Part shown: piece after piece, positions 7,254 to 14,717 of the stretch | Numbering within the stretch: the first letter of the stretch is position 1 | How the letters are laid out: every line of letters starts with the position of its first letter | Origin: Roseateles saccharophilus | GTDB taxonomy: Bacteria > Pseudomonadota > Gammaproteobacteria > Burkholderiales > Burkholderiaceae_C | Reading direction: 5' to 3' | Length of the DNA stretch: 44,765 bases | Assembly: GCF_004342485.1 (NCBI RefSeq) | Contig: NZ_SMBU01000039.1 | Span: 1-44,765, forward strand | The notes under the pieces: model-generated | Seen by the model: the letters and a program-made list of their open reading frames with translations, nothing else | Databases searched by the model: none | Told to the model about the DNA's origin: nothing | Translations under genes and position numbers: made by a program

Positions 7254-9760
7254 GCGGGGTCTCGCTGCTGAAGGTCGGCGGGGGTGAACAGCCGCATCGC
7301 GGCAGGCTGCTCAGCCTCGGACAGCTGCAAGGCCGTCACACGTTCGCCGCAGGCCGACTTGACGTCATTGAACAGCCGCCGTACGGCTCGCGCATTGCCA
7401 AAGTTGACGGTGCGCGCGGCATGCAGGGCCCGCAGACGCTCACTCAGCACGTCGTCGAAGCCCGGTGCGCGCTGGCAGCCTTCAGCGTCGCACATCGAGA
7501 TGAAGATCTGCTGCAGTTCGGAGGGCCCGTAGTCGGTGAAGTTGATGGTGTCGCTGAAGCGGTCCTTGAGGCCGCTGTTGCTGTCAAGGAATTCCTTCAT
7601 CTCGCGGTGGTAGCCAGCGGCGACGACGACGAACTTGCCACGGTCGTCCTCCATGCGCTTGAGCAGCGTATTGACGGCCTCGATGCCGAAGTCGCCCTGG
7701 GCGCCGCGAGGCAGCAGCCCGTAGGCCTCATCGATGAACAGCACGCCGCCCATTGCCTTGTCGATGAACTGGTCGGTGAGCTTGGCCGTCTGGCCCACGT
7801 AGCCGGCCACCAAGTCGGTGCGCGTGACCTCGACGACACGGTCCGTGGGCAGCATGCCCAGGCCGTGGAAGACGCGCCCCATCAGCTTGGCAACGGTGGT
7901 CTTGCCGGTGCCGGGACCGCCCAGGAACAGGAAATGCCGCTCCAGCGGCTTGTTGCTCCCGAGCACACGTTCGCGGTTGAGCGTGGCGGCCAGCCTACTG
8001 ACCGCGTCCTTGACCTCCTGAAGGCCGGTGAGCGCCTGCAGTTCACCCAAGGCAGCGGCCAGCGTCTGCGGCGAGCCCGTCGCAACGCCGGGCACGTCCT
8101 CGGGCAGCAGTACGACCATCTCGCCCGCGTCGGGCGCCCGGCCCTGGCGGCTCAGGCGCCCGGACTGCGCACTGCGCACGTCGTCGAACAAATTGCGCGC
8201 CTCACGACCATTGGCGAAGTCGCCGGTCTTGCGCGCGCAGCGCGCCGCGAAAAACGCCAGTACCCGCTCGCGCGTGCCGGCGCCAAGCGTGTAGCGCTTG
8301 GCGGCCGCCTGCACATTGAAGATCTCGGTGAGTTCGTCCGGGGTGTAGTCGTCAAGGTGGTAGGTGCGCTTGAATCGGGACTTCAGTCCCGGGTTGGTTC
8401 GCACAAACTCCTGCATCTCACCGTCGTAGCCAGCGGCGATGACGACGTATTTGCCTCGGTCGTCCTCCATCCGCTTGAGCAGCGTGTCCACGGCCTCTCG
8501 GCCGAAGCTGTCGTTGTTGCCCTGCACAAGTGCATAGGCCTCGTCGACGAAAAGCACACCGCCCTCGGCCTGCTTGCAGGCGGCCACAACTTTGGTGGCC
8601 GTGTGCCCCTGGTACTCGCCGACAAGCTTGCTGCGGTCCACTTCCACGACATGGCCGGTAGGCAGCACGCCCAGGGCCTCGAACACCTCGCCGAGCTTGC
8701 GAGCCACCGTCGTCTTGCCTGTGCCAGGGTTGCCGGTGAGGATGAAGTGATAGGCCAGCTTGTCGTCCTCGTCCCCGGCCAACCCCAGCGACGCGCGCAG
8801 CCGGTTGTTCTCGATGTCACGGTGCAATGTGCGCATCTCGGTCTTGATCGATCCCATGCCGATCAGGTCATCGACCGCGGCCATGATTTCCTCGATGGAC
8901 TTGACGCGATCCACATCCTTGCCCATGTCCTCGGGCAATAGAACGTTGTCGCTGCCGCCGCGGGTGTAGTAGCGACGCTCGATCTCGGCCGCTTCGTCCA
9001 GCGCCAGCCGGCCATTCACGGCGCGGATATCCGGGCCGCCCGACTTGAGCCGGCGGTAGAGCCAGCGCATGCGCATCAGCAACTGCCCCCGCGTGTCATC
9101 GGGCAACGAGAAGCTGTTGCCCAGCAGCGCATTGGCGCAGATCTGCGCCAGTTGCTCCGGCAAGTAGTCGGCGATGCGGAACACGTGGCTGAAGCGGCCC
9201 AACAGGTTGCGCGACGCAGCGCGCTGACAGAACGCTTCCAGGCCAGACGGCAAGCCCGCCATGACGACCACGGGGTCAAGCGGCGAGCCTTCCATCAGAT
9301 GCATCAGTTGGTTGAAAGGCGCCTGCGGCTCACCCTGCGGGCTCAACAGGAGTTGCGCGTTGTCCACGAACAGAACGCTGCCCTTGGCCTTGGAGAAGGC
9401 GGCGGCCAGCTTCTGGCTGTCCAGGTCGTCCTGCTGCAGGCCATTGACGACGACGGGCTGCACGCGCGCCACGAGCTGCAGGTCATGCAGCACGCTGGCG
9501 AGCATCGGGCCCAGCTGCGACTTGGCGGTACCCGAGTCGCCGATGATCAGCAGCGCCAACGCCCGCCGCGGGTCGCGGCCGCTGCGCCGGCGCCCCTCGG
9601 CCTCAAGGCGAATCGCGTCCAGCGCGGCTCGCAGGTTATCCAGCCCCACCAGGGATGCCAGCGTCTGCGCCGCCGTGGGCGCAGCAAGACCGGTTCCGCA
9701 GAACTTGCAGAACTTCGCGCCAGGGCGGTTGGCCCCGGCGCAGGATGCACAAGCTTTCAC
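7250..9760 (-). CDS. Zinc-ribbon protein with three AAA+ modules (CbbX/SpoVK-like)
   Basis: An 836-residue protein. Residues 4-22 make a zinc ribbon (CASC...CKFC). Three AAA+ modules follow. The first has a Walker A GDSGTAKS (Lys80) but its Walker B reads FVDNAQ, with Asn134 in place of the catalytic Glu. The second (from about residue 340) has GNPGTGKTT and LFVDEAYAL. The third (from about 610) has GGPGTGKTT and LFIDEAYGL. Modules two and three share the DTLLKRMEDDRGK-type block and the following AAGY of the CbbX/CfxQ/SpoVK family, whose members remodel protein complexes. The gene is first of the strictly overlapping block and 100 bp downstream of the zinc-ribbon coiled-coil gene. The FHA partner may recruit phosphorylated clients to it (inference). 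Confidence 0.93.
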   Translation of the reverse strand: MKACASCAGANRPGAKFCKFCGTGLAAPTAAQTLASLVGLDNLRAALDAIRLEAEGRRRSGRDPRRALALLIIGDSGTAKSQLGPMLASVLHDLQLVARVQPVVVNGLQQDDLDSQKLAAAFSKAKGSVLFVDNAQLLLSPQGEPQAPFNQLMHLMEGSPLDPVVVMAGLPSGLEAFCQRAASRNLLGRFSHVFRIADYLPEQLAQICANALLGNSFSLPDDTRGQLLMRMRWLYRRLKSGGPDIRAVNGRLALDEAAEIERRYYTRGGSDNVLLPEDMGKDVDRVKSIEEIMAAVDDLIGMGSIKTEMRTLHRDIENNRLRASLGLAGDEDDKLAYHFILTGNPGTGKTTVARKLGEVFEALGVLPTGHVVEVDRSKLVGEYQGHTATKVVAACKQAEGGVLFVDEAYALVQGNNDSFGREAVDTLLKRMEDDRGKYVVIAAGYDGEMQEFVRTNPGLKSRFKRTYHLDDYTPDELTEIFNVQAAAKRYTLGAGTRERVLAFFAARCARKTGDFANGREARNLFDDVRSAQSGRLSRQGRAPDAGEMVVLLPEDVPGVATGSPQTLAAALGELQALTGLQEVKDAVSRLAATLNRERVLGSNKPLERHFLFLGGPGTGKTTVAKLMGRVFHGLGMLPTDRVVEVTRTDLVAGYVGQTAKLTDQFIDKAMGGVLFIDEAYGLLPRGAQGDFGIEAVNTLLKRMEDDRGKFVVVAAGYHREMKEFLDSNSGLKDRFSDTINFTDYGPSELQQIFISMCDAEGCQRAPGFDDVLSERLRALHAARTVNFGNARAVRRLFNDVKSACGERVTALQLSEAEQPAAMRLFTPADLQQRDPA

Positions 9761-9860
9761 GTCCTCTCCTGCCCTCTTGTCTTGTTATGGGCTCAACGGC
9801 TGCGGTTCACCTAGCCGCCCTCCCCTCTCTTCTTTCAGCCCGCGCTATTTCGCGGCGAGA

Positions 9861-10850
9861 TCATTCAAACAGCCAGCGCCCTCCCAGCGACGGGTTGCCG
9901 CATTCGTTCGGGTTGTCGTGCTTGCAAGTGGCCCAGTTGCACAACCACTTGGTGGGCGTCTGGCCTTCGCCGACCAACTGGCTTCGAATCTGCATGAAAT
10001 ACCGACGTGCCGACTGGGCATCCGGGAAGCTGCGAGCGTCGGACACAGCCATCAGCGCCTGGATGCGCTCGCGGGCCTCCTTCAGCCGCAGCGACAGCCC
10101 GAAGGCCTTGACCTCGCTCTGCGCCATCTCCTGTTGGCGTGCGGCGCGCAGCGCTTCCTCACGCGCAGCCTGGGCCGCTTGGACAGCAGCTTCGGCTGCG
10201 CTAGCCTGGGCCTCCTGGCGGGCACGGGCGGCTTGTTCACGGGCCTGTTCGGCTGACGCCGCGTCTCGTGCTGCCGCGTCCTGCATGCTTCGCCGTGCAC
10301 CGGAGAGATCAAACCGCGGCTTCGCCGCGGGCGATGGCGGCCGCGCCTGACCGACGTCGTCCCGGATCTCGGTGCCGATCTGGCGCAACTGTTGCAAGGC
10401 CTGGGCCAGCGCCGCATCCTGCGGCGGCGCTTGCATCAGGCCCAAGGCAAGATCGGACAGCGCGTCGCCACAATCACTGCAGAAATCGAAAAAACCGCGA
10501 GTGCCGCAACGCGTGCAACTCAGGCCCAATTGGTCGGCACTGCATTCGACGCAGAAAGCAGCCCCCTCGGGCAACTCCGCATAGCAGAAGCGGCAGCAGC
10601 CCGGCTTGAGCCATAGACCGCAGGCCTCGCAGAAATCGCAGCCGCCGACCTCGGTGCCACATTGAGGGCATGGGCTGCCAAGCGCATGACCACACTCGAC
10701 GCAAAAGATCGCGCCCGGCACGAGCGCCTCATTGCAGCAAGGGCACGCTTGTGCGGCGTCGGACCGGGTCTTGCCTTGCTCGACCTGTCGAGTGGCACTC
10801 CGCTCGTCCGACAACTGGCTCAACGCGTCGTCGGCACTCAACGCCTGCAC
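9861..10850 (-). CDS. Multi-zinc-ribbon coiled-coil protein
   Basis: A 329-residue protein. After about 35 residues come four successive CxxC...CxxC zinc ribbons (CPCC/CVEC, CPQC/CEAC, CRFC/CVEC, CTRC/CSDC), then a charged linker and a long Ala/Glu/Arg/Gln-rich coiled coil (about residues 190-260). A C-terminal module ends with a Cys/His cluster (CNWATCKHDNPNEC). The first possible start is GTG at 10850, below an in-frame stop; its GAAGGG is directly adjacent, so a TTG at codon 4 may be used instead. It is the promoter-proximal gene of the signalling operon. The zinc ribbons match those of the AAA+ and FHA proteins in style, suggesting an adaptor or scaffold role, which is inference. Confidence 0.85.
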   Translation of the reverse strand: MQALSADDALSQLSDERSATRQVEQGKTRSDAAQACPCCNEALVPGAIFCVECGHALGSPCPQCGTEVGGCDFCEACGLWLKPGCCRFCYAELPEGAAFCVECSADQLGLSCTRCGTRGFFDFCSDCGDALSDLALGLMQAPPQDAALAQALQQLRQIGTEIRDDVGQARPPSPAAKPRFDLSGARRSMQDAAARDAASAEQAREQAARARQEAQASAAEAAVQAAQAAREEALRAARQQEMAQSEVKAFGLSLRLKEARERIQALMAVSDARSFPDAQSARRYFMQIRSQLVGEGQTPTKWLCNWATCKHDNPNECGNPSLGGRWLFE

Positions 10851-11358
10851 CCCTTCGCGCAGTCGACGTCGCTCGCGAACTTCCTAGCAGTCAAGCTTGA
10901 CGCCACGTCAATTGCGGTCATCGAAAGGTGCGCTGCGTGCCACATCGATGTCTATCGGTCATTGTTGGAAGACTCAAAACATCTTATCCAACAAATCCGT
11001 CGCCGCCGTCCCCAGCCTCCCACGCAGTCAGAGGGTAATCCTCCTACTGCGCCGGCCAACATTGCACCGTGAATCGCAACTGCCCGTCGAAGCGAATTTC
11101 CTGGCGTTCCAGCCTTCAGATTCCAGGTGTGGCAGGCTCTCACGGGCTTGACCTGCAGTTCGGTCTCCTCGTTTTCGGCAGCAAAGCGTATGCACGCCGC
11201 ACCCCTGCTTCCTGGTGCGAGCAGCGTTCACCGCCGCGTTCAACGCTAGACATGGTCGCCGCTGAGTAGGCGGCCGGTCTCCAACATCGTAGGTTGCACG
11301 TCGAGGCGTGTAGAGCTACATGCTGTGAGTTGCGTCGTCAGCAACCAGGAGACCGACC
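10851..11358. other. Gene-poor leader region upstream of signalling operon
   Basis: I see no convincing gene in this 508-bp stretch. The part nearest 10851 must contain the promoter of the leftward operon, but no clear -35/-10 pair is visible. It includes an 8-bp inverted repeat listed separately. Around 11040-11110 the minus strand has a short open segment (reading ERQEIRFDGQLRFTVQCW) that looks protein-like but has no start, and may be a remnant. Confidence 0.4.
10962..10994. promoter_or_regulatory. Inverted repeat TTGTTGGA-N17-TCCAACAA, operator candidate
   Basis: Perfect 8-bp arms at 10962-10969 and 10987-10994 in a locally AT-richer stretch, 112 bp upstream of the first gene of the phosphosignalling operon. 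Position and symmetry fit a regulator-binding site; no regulator is identified. Confidence 0.35.
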
Positions 11359-11454
11359 ATGGAAGAGCGTACCAAGATTCACGTGGGCCTGGACGTCCAC
11401 AAGGACAGCATCAGCGTGGCTGCCGCCGAGCCGGGACGCACCCCGCGCGTTTGA
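11359..11454 (+). pseudogene. IS110-family transposase, N-terminal remnant
   Basis: An ATG preceded by CAGGAG (nine bases upstream) opens a 31-codon frame, MEERTKIHVGLDVHKDSISV and then AAAEPGRTPRV before TGA. The motif HVGLDVHKDSI is the conserved start of the DEDD catalytic domain of IS110-type transposases, with its first Asp, which are normally 300-400 residues. Everything downstream is lost, and within about 10 bp the sequence becomes an antisense IS630-like remnant. The retained ribosome binding site and start mean a peptide could still be made, but it cannot be functional. Confidence 0.8.
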
Positions 11455-11460
11455 TCGGCA

Positions 11461-11694
11461 ACGCGGAGCGCCTGGGCGCGGTGCATCCAATAGGCCTTCC
11501 AGCCTCAGTTGGACGTAACGACCTCGCCACTTGGACACCGTCTGAGGCGTCACCAGCTGGCGCGTGGCGACCGTGTTGTTGTCCAGTCCGTCGGCGCATC
11601 CCAACACGATGCGCGCCCGCAGCGCCAGTGCCTGCGCGGTCTTGCGTCGCAGAGTCAGCGCAACGAGCTCGTCTCGCTCTGCATCGCTGCCGGC
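11461..11694 (-). pseudogene. IS630-family transposase remnant (HTH region only)
   Basis: On the minus strand the translation reads AERDELVALTLRRKTAQALA, then helix-turn-helix sequence including NNTVATRQLVTPQTVSKW, then RLEGLLDAPRPGAPR. This is the N-terminal DNA-binding part of IS630-type transposases. The DDE catalytic domain that should follow GAPR is absent, cut at the junction with the IS110 remnant, and the N-terminal start is also missing or replaced. Confidence 0.75.
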
Positions 11695-11701
11695 AGTTGA
11701 A

Positions 11702-11821
11702 CGTTGCCGAACTCGGCTCCTCGTCGACCATCGGAGCGAACGCCCCATCGCCACGTCGCCACCACTTCACGTCGAAGTGGTATCGGGGCCCGAATGCAAC
11801 GACTCGCTCGCCCGGCCCAAT
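11702..11821 (-). other. Possible coding fragment of unknown family
   Basis: Directly next to the IS630 remnant, in another minus-strand frame, is a 40-codon segment containing GERVVAFGPRYHFDVKWW. It looks protein-like in composition but has no start or natural end. It may be the truncated edge of a gene interrupted by the insertion sequence. Low confidence. Confidence 0.25.
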
Positions 11822-11856
11822 GGCTAGCGTTTTCTGGTCAGTCTCAGGAGGCCGCC

Positions 11857-12086
11857 ATGGAATCGCCCTCGCTCCCAATCGCCGAGGCTCTGGCCAGCAG
11901 CGACCCGTCAGACATTCAGAGGTTGCCGCTCGTGCGTCGACGACGGGCCTCGGCCGCTCCACGATCTATCGTCTGATGTCGAACGGCAGCTTCCAACGCG
12001 CAGTTCAGCTGACGCCGCGCGCCGTGGGCTGGCCCAAGGCCGTCATCGACGCCTGGCTTGAAGCGCGCCCGAAGGTCGCTCACTGA
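11857..12086 (+). pseudogene. alpA: AlpA-family regulator, frameshifted
   Basis: An AGGAGG five bases before ATG 11857 opens MESPSLPIAEALASSDPSDI followed by QRLPLVRR. The expected continuation, TTGLGRSTIYRLMSNGSF then RAVGWPKAVIDAWLEARPKV, lies in another frame from about 11938 to the TGA at 12086. That second part is a typical AlpA/prophage-regulator helix-turn-helix: (S/T)IYRL, a glycine turn, and RAVGW...VDAWL. Joined across the shift, the protein would be about 75 residues, normal for AlpA. AlpA proteins regulate or assist integrase and excision of genomic islands. Its strong ribosome binding site shows recent function. The 3' end overlaps the convergent membrane gene by 7 bp. Confidence 0.72.
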
Positions 12087-12397
12087 ACGGCGGGTGACAA
12101 CCACAGCGCCAGCTTCATCACGACCCCGACCAGCGCCAGCAACGCGAAAAACCGCGCCACCCACCAACTGGTGAACCAGTAGCGGTGGTTGTTGAAGATC
12201 GCGCCGCTCAGCCTGAAAAACGCACACAGTGCGGCGACGATGGTCACCGGGACGACAAGCCCTGCCGCCTGTGGGTACTGGTGCACGAGCACGACCCAAG
12301 CGAGAGGCCAACCCACCGCATCCACGGCTGCAAGCAGGCGGCGCCCAGGCCAATAGGGAGCATCGGGGCGTGGCTCACGCTGCACCAAGACAATCAT
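12080..12397 (-). CDS. Small membrane protein, three predicted TM segments
   Basis: The start at 12397 (MIVLVQREPRPDAPYW) is favoured because GGGAGG lies five bases upstream; a longer frame from 12472 lacks such a site. The 105-residue product has hydrophobic segments around AAVDAVGWPLAWVVLVHQ, GLVVPVTIVAALCAFF and ARFFALLALVGVVMKLALWL. It is transcribed towards alpA, overlapping it by 7 bp, and away from the transfer genes. Proteins of this size and type occur beside conjugation modules, but I cannot assign a role. It could be an exclusion or envelope function, which is speculation. Confidence 0.68.
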   Translation of the reverse strand: MIVLVQREPRPDAPYWPGRRLLAAVDAVGWPLAWVVLVHQYPQAAGLVVPVTIVAALCAFFRLSGAIFNNHRYWFTSWWVARFFALLALVGVVMKLALWLSPAVQ

Positions 12398-12817
12398 TGC
12401 GCCTCCCGTGATCGCGACTAACTGCTCGGCGCGCAGACGCAATGGAATCACCAATCGCCTTCGCGTAGGCACAACACGGAAACAAAACGTAAAACTGCAG
12501 TGACCAAAACAGCACTCCCTAAGCAGAGAACGAATGGCGCCCCGAAATTTCCTAACCCTTCATCCACTCGAAAACCCTATCAGCACGAACCACCGAACGC
12601 GACGTCGCTGAAAACGTTCGGTGGAACGAGTGCACCGGGACGTTGAGAGACATAGTGGCGATGCCGCAGAACCCGCTCGCGACCGTTCGGTCGGCGGCGG
12701 ACCGATCTAGACAGTCCATCCACAAAAGTCTGCAATGCGCCCCGGGGGCATGTCACTCGCCACTCCAGACCCGCCGCAAGAGCGGATCGCTGTCAGGCGC
12801 AGCCACCGGAGAAGGGG
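12398..12817. other. Intergenic region with dyad, possible control or oriT region
   Basis: Some 420 bp between divergent genes. It must carry the promoter for the leftward membrane gene and that for the rightward regulator cluster. It holds the inverted repeat described separately and a further CGTTCGGT copy at about 12684-12691. No convincing gene is seen; a 62-codon frame from 12643 has no supporting features. Confidence 0.4.
12590..12624. promoter_or_regulatory. Inverted repeat CCACCGAACG-N15-CGTTCGGTGG
   Basis: Perfect 10-bp arms at 12590-12599 and 12615-12624. Imperfect symmetry extends outward (GCACGAA on the left against GAACGAGTGC on the right). It lies upstream of the regulator genes of the conjugation module. 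It could be an operator, part of an origin of transfer, or a hairpin; there is no T-tract to support a terminator. Confidence 0.45.
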
Positions 12818-13255
12818 ATGGATTCATCTGACACCGACCAAGGCGCCATCAACCGCGGAAGGCGAAGCGCCATCTTTCGTTCCGCGCACAAACGCCTCGA
12901 TCCGATTCCCAGGCCACTGGGCATCAAGCGGTCGGCACTCCAGGCCCAGAAGCTTCGACGCACCGCGCTCGAGGGGCACGTCGGCCTGATCAGAACAGCC
13001 GGCAGGCCAGGCGCCAGCGTCCTGATCTCGGCAGATGGCATGACCGCGTTCGCCGTCAGCGAGATGGCCACCGCGTTGGTCATCGAGAAGCGGCACTGCC
13101 CTCAGGACGGTCCGCGAACTTCCCACGTGATGCTGTTCGAGAACGCTGCGGTGTTCGACCGCTGGTGCGACATCGAGCCCTCCCGCTTCGAGGACCCACT
13201 GCTGTGCGACCAGTTGCGCCGCAAAGGCCATGAGTTCTTCGCCGCGCACGGCTGA
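12818..13255 (+). CDS. Hypothetical protein, 145 aa, before LuxR regulator
   Basis: A good purine-rich site (GGAGAAGGGG) directly precedes ATG 12818. The product starts basic (GRRSAIFRSAHKRL) and then alternates short strands and helices, ending DQLRRKGHEFFAAHG. There is no signal peptide or membrane segment and I recognise no catalytic motif. It overlaps the following LuxR-family gene by 26 bp, so the two are co-translated and probably act together in regulation of the transfer genes. Function unknown. Confidence 0.7.
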   Translation: MDSSDTDQGAINRGRRSAIFRSAHKRLDPIPRPLGIKRSALQAQKLRRTALEGHVGLIRTAGRPGASVLISADGMTAFAVSEMATALVIEKRHCPQDGPRTSHVMLFENAAVFDRWCDIEPSRFEDPLLCDQLRRKGHEFFAAHG

Positions 13256-14009
13256 CCTGTCGGACTCCACAGCGCAGGCTGACACTGCGGAACCTGTGCT
13301 GCGCGTCGTCCAGTACCTCCCGCGCATCCGTCAGGCAGGCAGCGCGGAGTCGGCCGTCGCGGTGTTCCGACACCTGCTTGGCATGCTGGGCGCTGACGGA
13401 GGCATCTTCCTCAGCGTCATCACGGACGACGCCATGCGCACATCCGTTCGATCGCTGCTCGCCTGCGATCCCCGATGGGTGATCGAGTACTCGCGAGACG
13501 GCTGGCACGACCGGGATCCGTGGCTGAGGTACGCCATGGATTGCCAAACGCCTGTTCGAAGCGCTGAGCTATTCGTGCACCCCTGGGAAGAGGAATTCGC
13601 GATGAAGGCATCGACTCTCGGCTTCGCGTCGGCTGTCGTCGTCCCCGCCCCAACCAGCTTCGGCGCGGCACGCGTTGGCGTGCTGGTGCTGGGATCGAAC
13701 AACGCCGGCCACTACGACGGCGAGGACTACCAGCTGGTTCAGATCGTCGCCAGGGCGCTGGCGATGGAGCTTCATGAGTGGCTGCTGCGCACCATCCGCG
13801 ACGACTTACTGGCGCGGTCACGGATCACGCCCGATCAGATCGAACTGCTTCGGTACGAGGCGGCCGGACGCAGCAGCAAATCAATTGCCGCCGAACTGGG
13901 CATCAACCCGAAGGCCGTGGACCGTCGCTTTCAGCGGGTGTGCGAAAAGCTCGATGCCCCGGACCGTCGCATCGCCGTCCGAATTGCGCGCCTGTACGAC
14001 CTGATCTGA
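13230..14009 (+). CDS. LuxR-family transcriptional regulator (autoinducer-binding-like N-terminus)
   Basis: A 259-residue protein. The C-terminal 60 residues form a LuxR/GerE helix-turn-helix: ITPDQIELLRYEAAGRSSKS and then AAELGINPKAVDRRFQRV, including the typical invariant Glu and Gly. Residues about 20-180 resemble the autoinducer-binding alpha/beta sandwich: WHDRDPWLRYA, then GFASAVVVPAP and GVLVLGS. No LuxI-type synthase is in the window, so it would be an orphan regulator, possibly sensing an acyl-homoserine lactone or another small ligand. Its location immediately before the virB genes suggests it controls transfer, as TraR does on Ti plasmids (analogy only). The exact start is uncertain because of the 26-bp overlap; a GTG at about 13299 is an alternative. 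Confidence 0.85.
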   Translation: MSSSPRTADLSDSTAQADTAEPVLRVVQYLPRIRQAGSAESAVAVFRHLLGMLGADGGIFLSVITDDAMRTSVRSLLACDPRWVIEYSRDGWHDRDPWLRYAMDCQTPVRSAELFVHPWEEEFAMKASTLGFASAVVVPAPTSFGAARVGVLVLGSNNAGHYDGEDYQLVQIVARALAMELHEWLLRTIRDDLLARSRITPDQIELLRYEAAGRSSKSIAAELGINPKAVDRRFQRVCEKLDAPDRRIAVRIARLYDLI

Positions 14010-14137
14010 CCGTGAGTGGCATCGGGACGCGAATGCCCCTCACGACCCAGGCCGCCCGACAACTAATTTGACTTCATGGCTCCTCAGCGAGCCGAACGAA
14101 ACGCCAGCGATGGCGCACTTCATTCAAGGTCAATGCC

Positions 14138-14710
14138 ATGAAGTTCCAGTTGCTCGAGAGGACACCCCAGCGCGGCGACACCGGCATTTGCCTGCGGATC
14201 GGCAAACTCGAATCGCCGCTCTGCAGACTCGGCACCTTTGTCGTCTGCCTGGCCACGCTGACGCCTACAGCCTCGCATGCTGTCGATGGCTGCACGGTCC
14301 TGCTGTGCCTGGCCGCCCCCAGCTGGCGATCCATCTCGCAATGCGTGCCGCCGGTCGTGCAGGCGTTTCGGGACCTGGCGCGCGGCAAGCCGTTCCCGAC
14401 CTGCGCCATGGCAGGCGCCGGCAACTCTGCGTCGCACACCTGGTCCAGCGCCCCGAGCTTCTGCCCGCCGCAATACACGCATGAATGGCCCGGCCCCAAC
14501 AGGTCGACCTACACCTGTGATTTTTCGGGCGCCATCTCGGTGTCGATCAACGGCGCGCCGTTCAGCCAGACCTGGTGGTCGGCGTCGGGCGACACCGTCA
14601 CGTCTTTCAGCGCGGCTGCCAAGGCCCAGCTTGGCAGCTGGGACACCCGATTCGATGACGACTACGCCGCCTGGCTGGCCTCCCAGCCGGCGCCCGTCAA
14701 TGCGAATTGA
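14138..14710 (+). CDS. Exported Cys-rich protein of the transfer operon
   Basis: A 190-residue protein whose hydrophobic segment FVVCLATLTPTASHA, preceded by basic residues, looks like a signal sequence with cleavage after SHA at about residue 48. The mature region begins VDGCTVLLCLAAPSWRSISQ and contains several cysteines (CTVLLC, CVPPV, FPTC, FCPP, YTCDF), so disulphides are likely in the periplasm. It is the first gene of the rightward transfer cluster and is 7 bp upstream of virB1. Proteins beginning with this VDGC-type motif occur beside VirB clusters, but the function is not known to me. Confidence 0.75.
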   Translation: MKFQLLERTPQRGDTGICLRIGKLESPLCRLGTFVVCLATLTPTASHAVDGCTVLLCLAAPSWRSISQCVPPVVQAFRDLARGKPFPTCAMAGAGNSASHTWSSAPSFCPPQYTHEWPGPNRSTYTCDFSGAISVSINGAPFSQTWWSASGDTVTSFSAAAKAQLGSWDTRFDDDYAAWLASQPAPVNAN

Positions 14711-14717
14711 GACGGCC

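Noticed and set aside
6890-8941. A 683-codon plus-strand open frame
   Set aside because: Antisense to the AAA+ and FHA genes, which have unambiguous motifs; no domain is recognisable in this frame.
12643-12831. 62-codon plus-strand frame before the 145-aa protein
   Set aside because: No Shine-Dalgarno sequence, and it overlaps the better supported start of the next gene.
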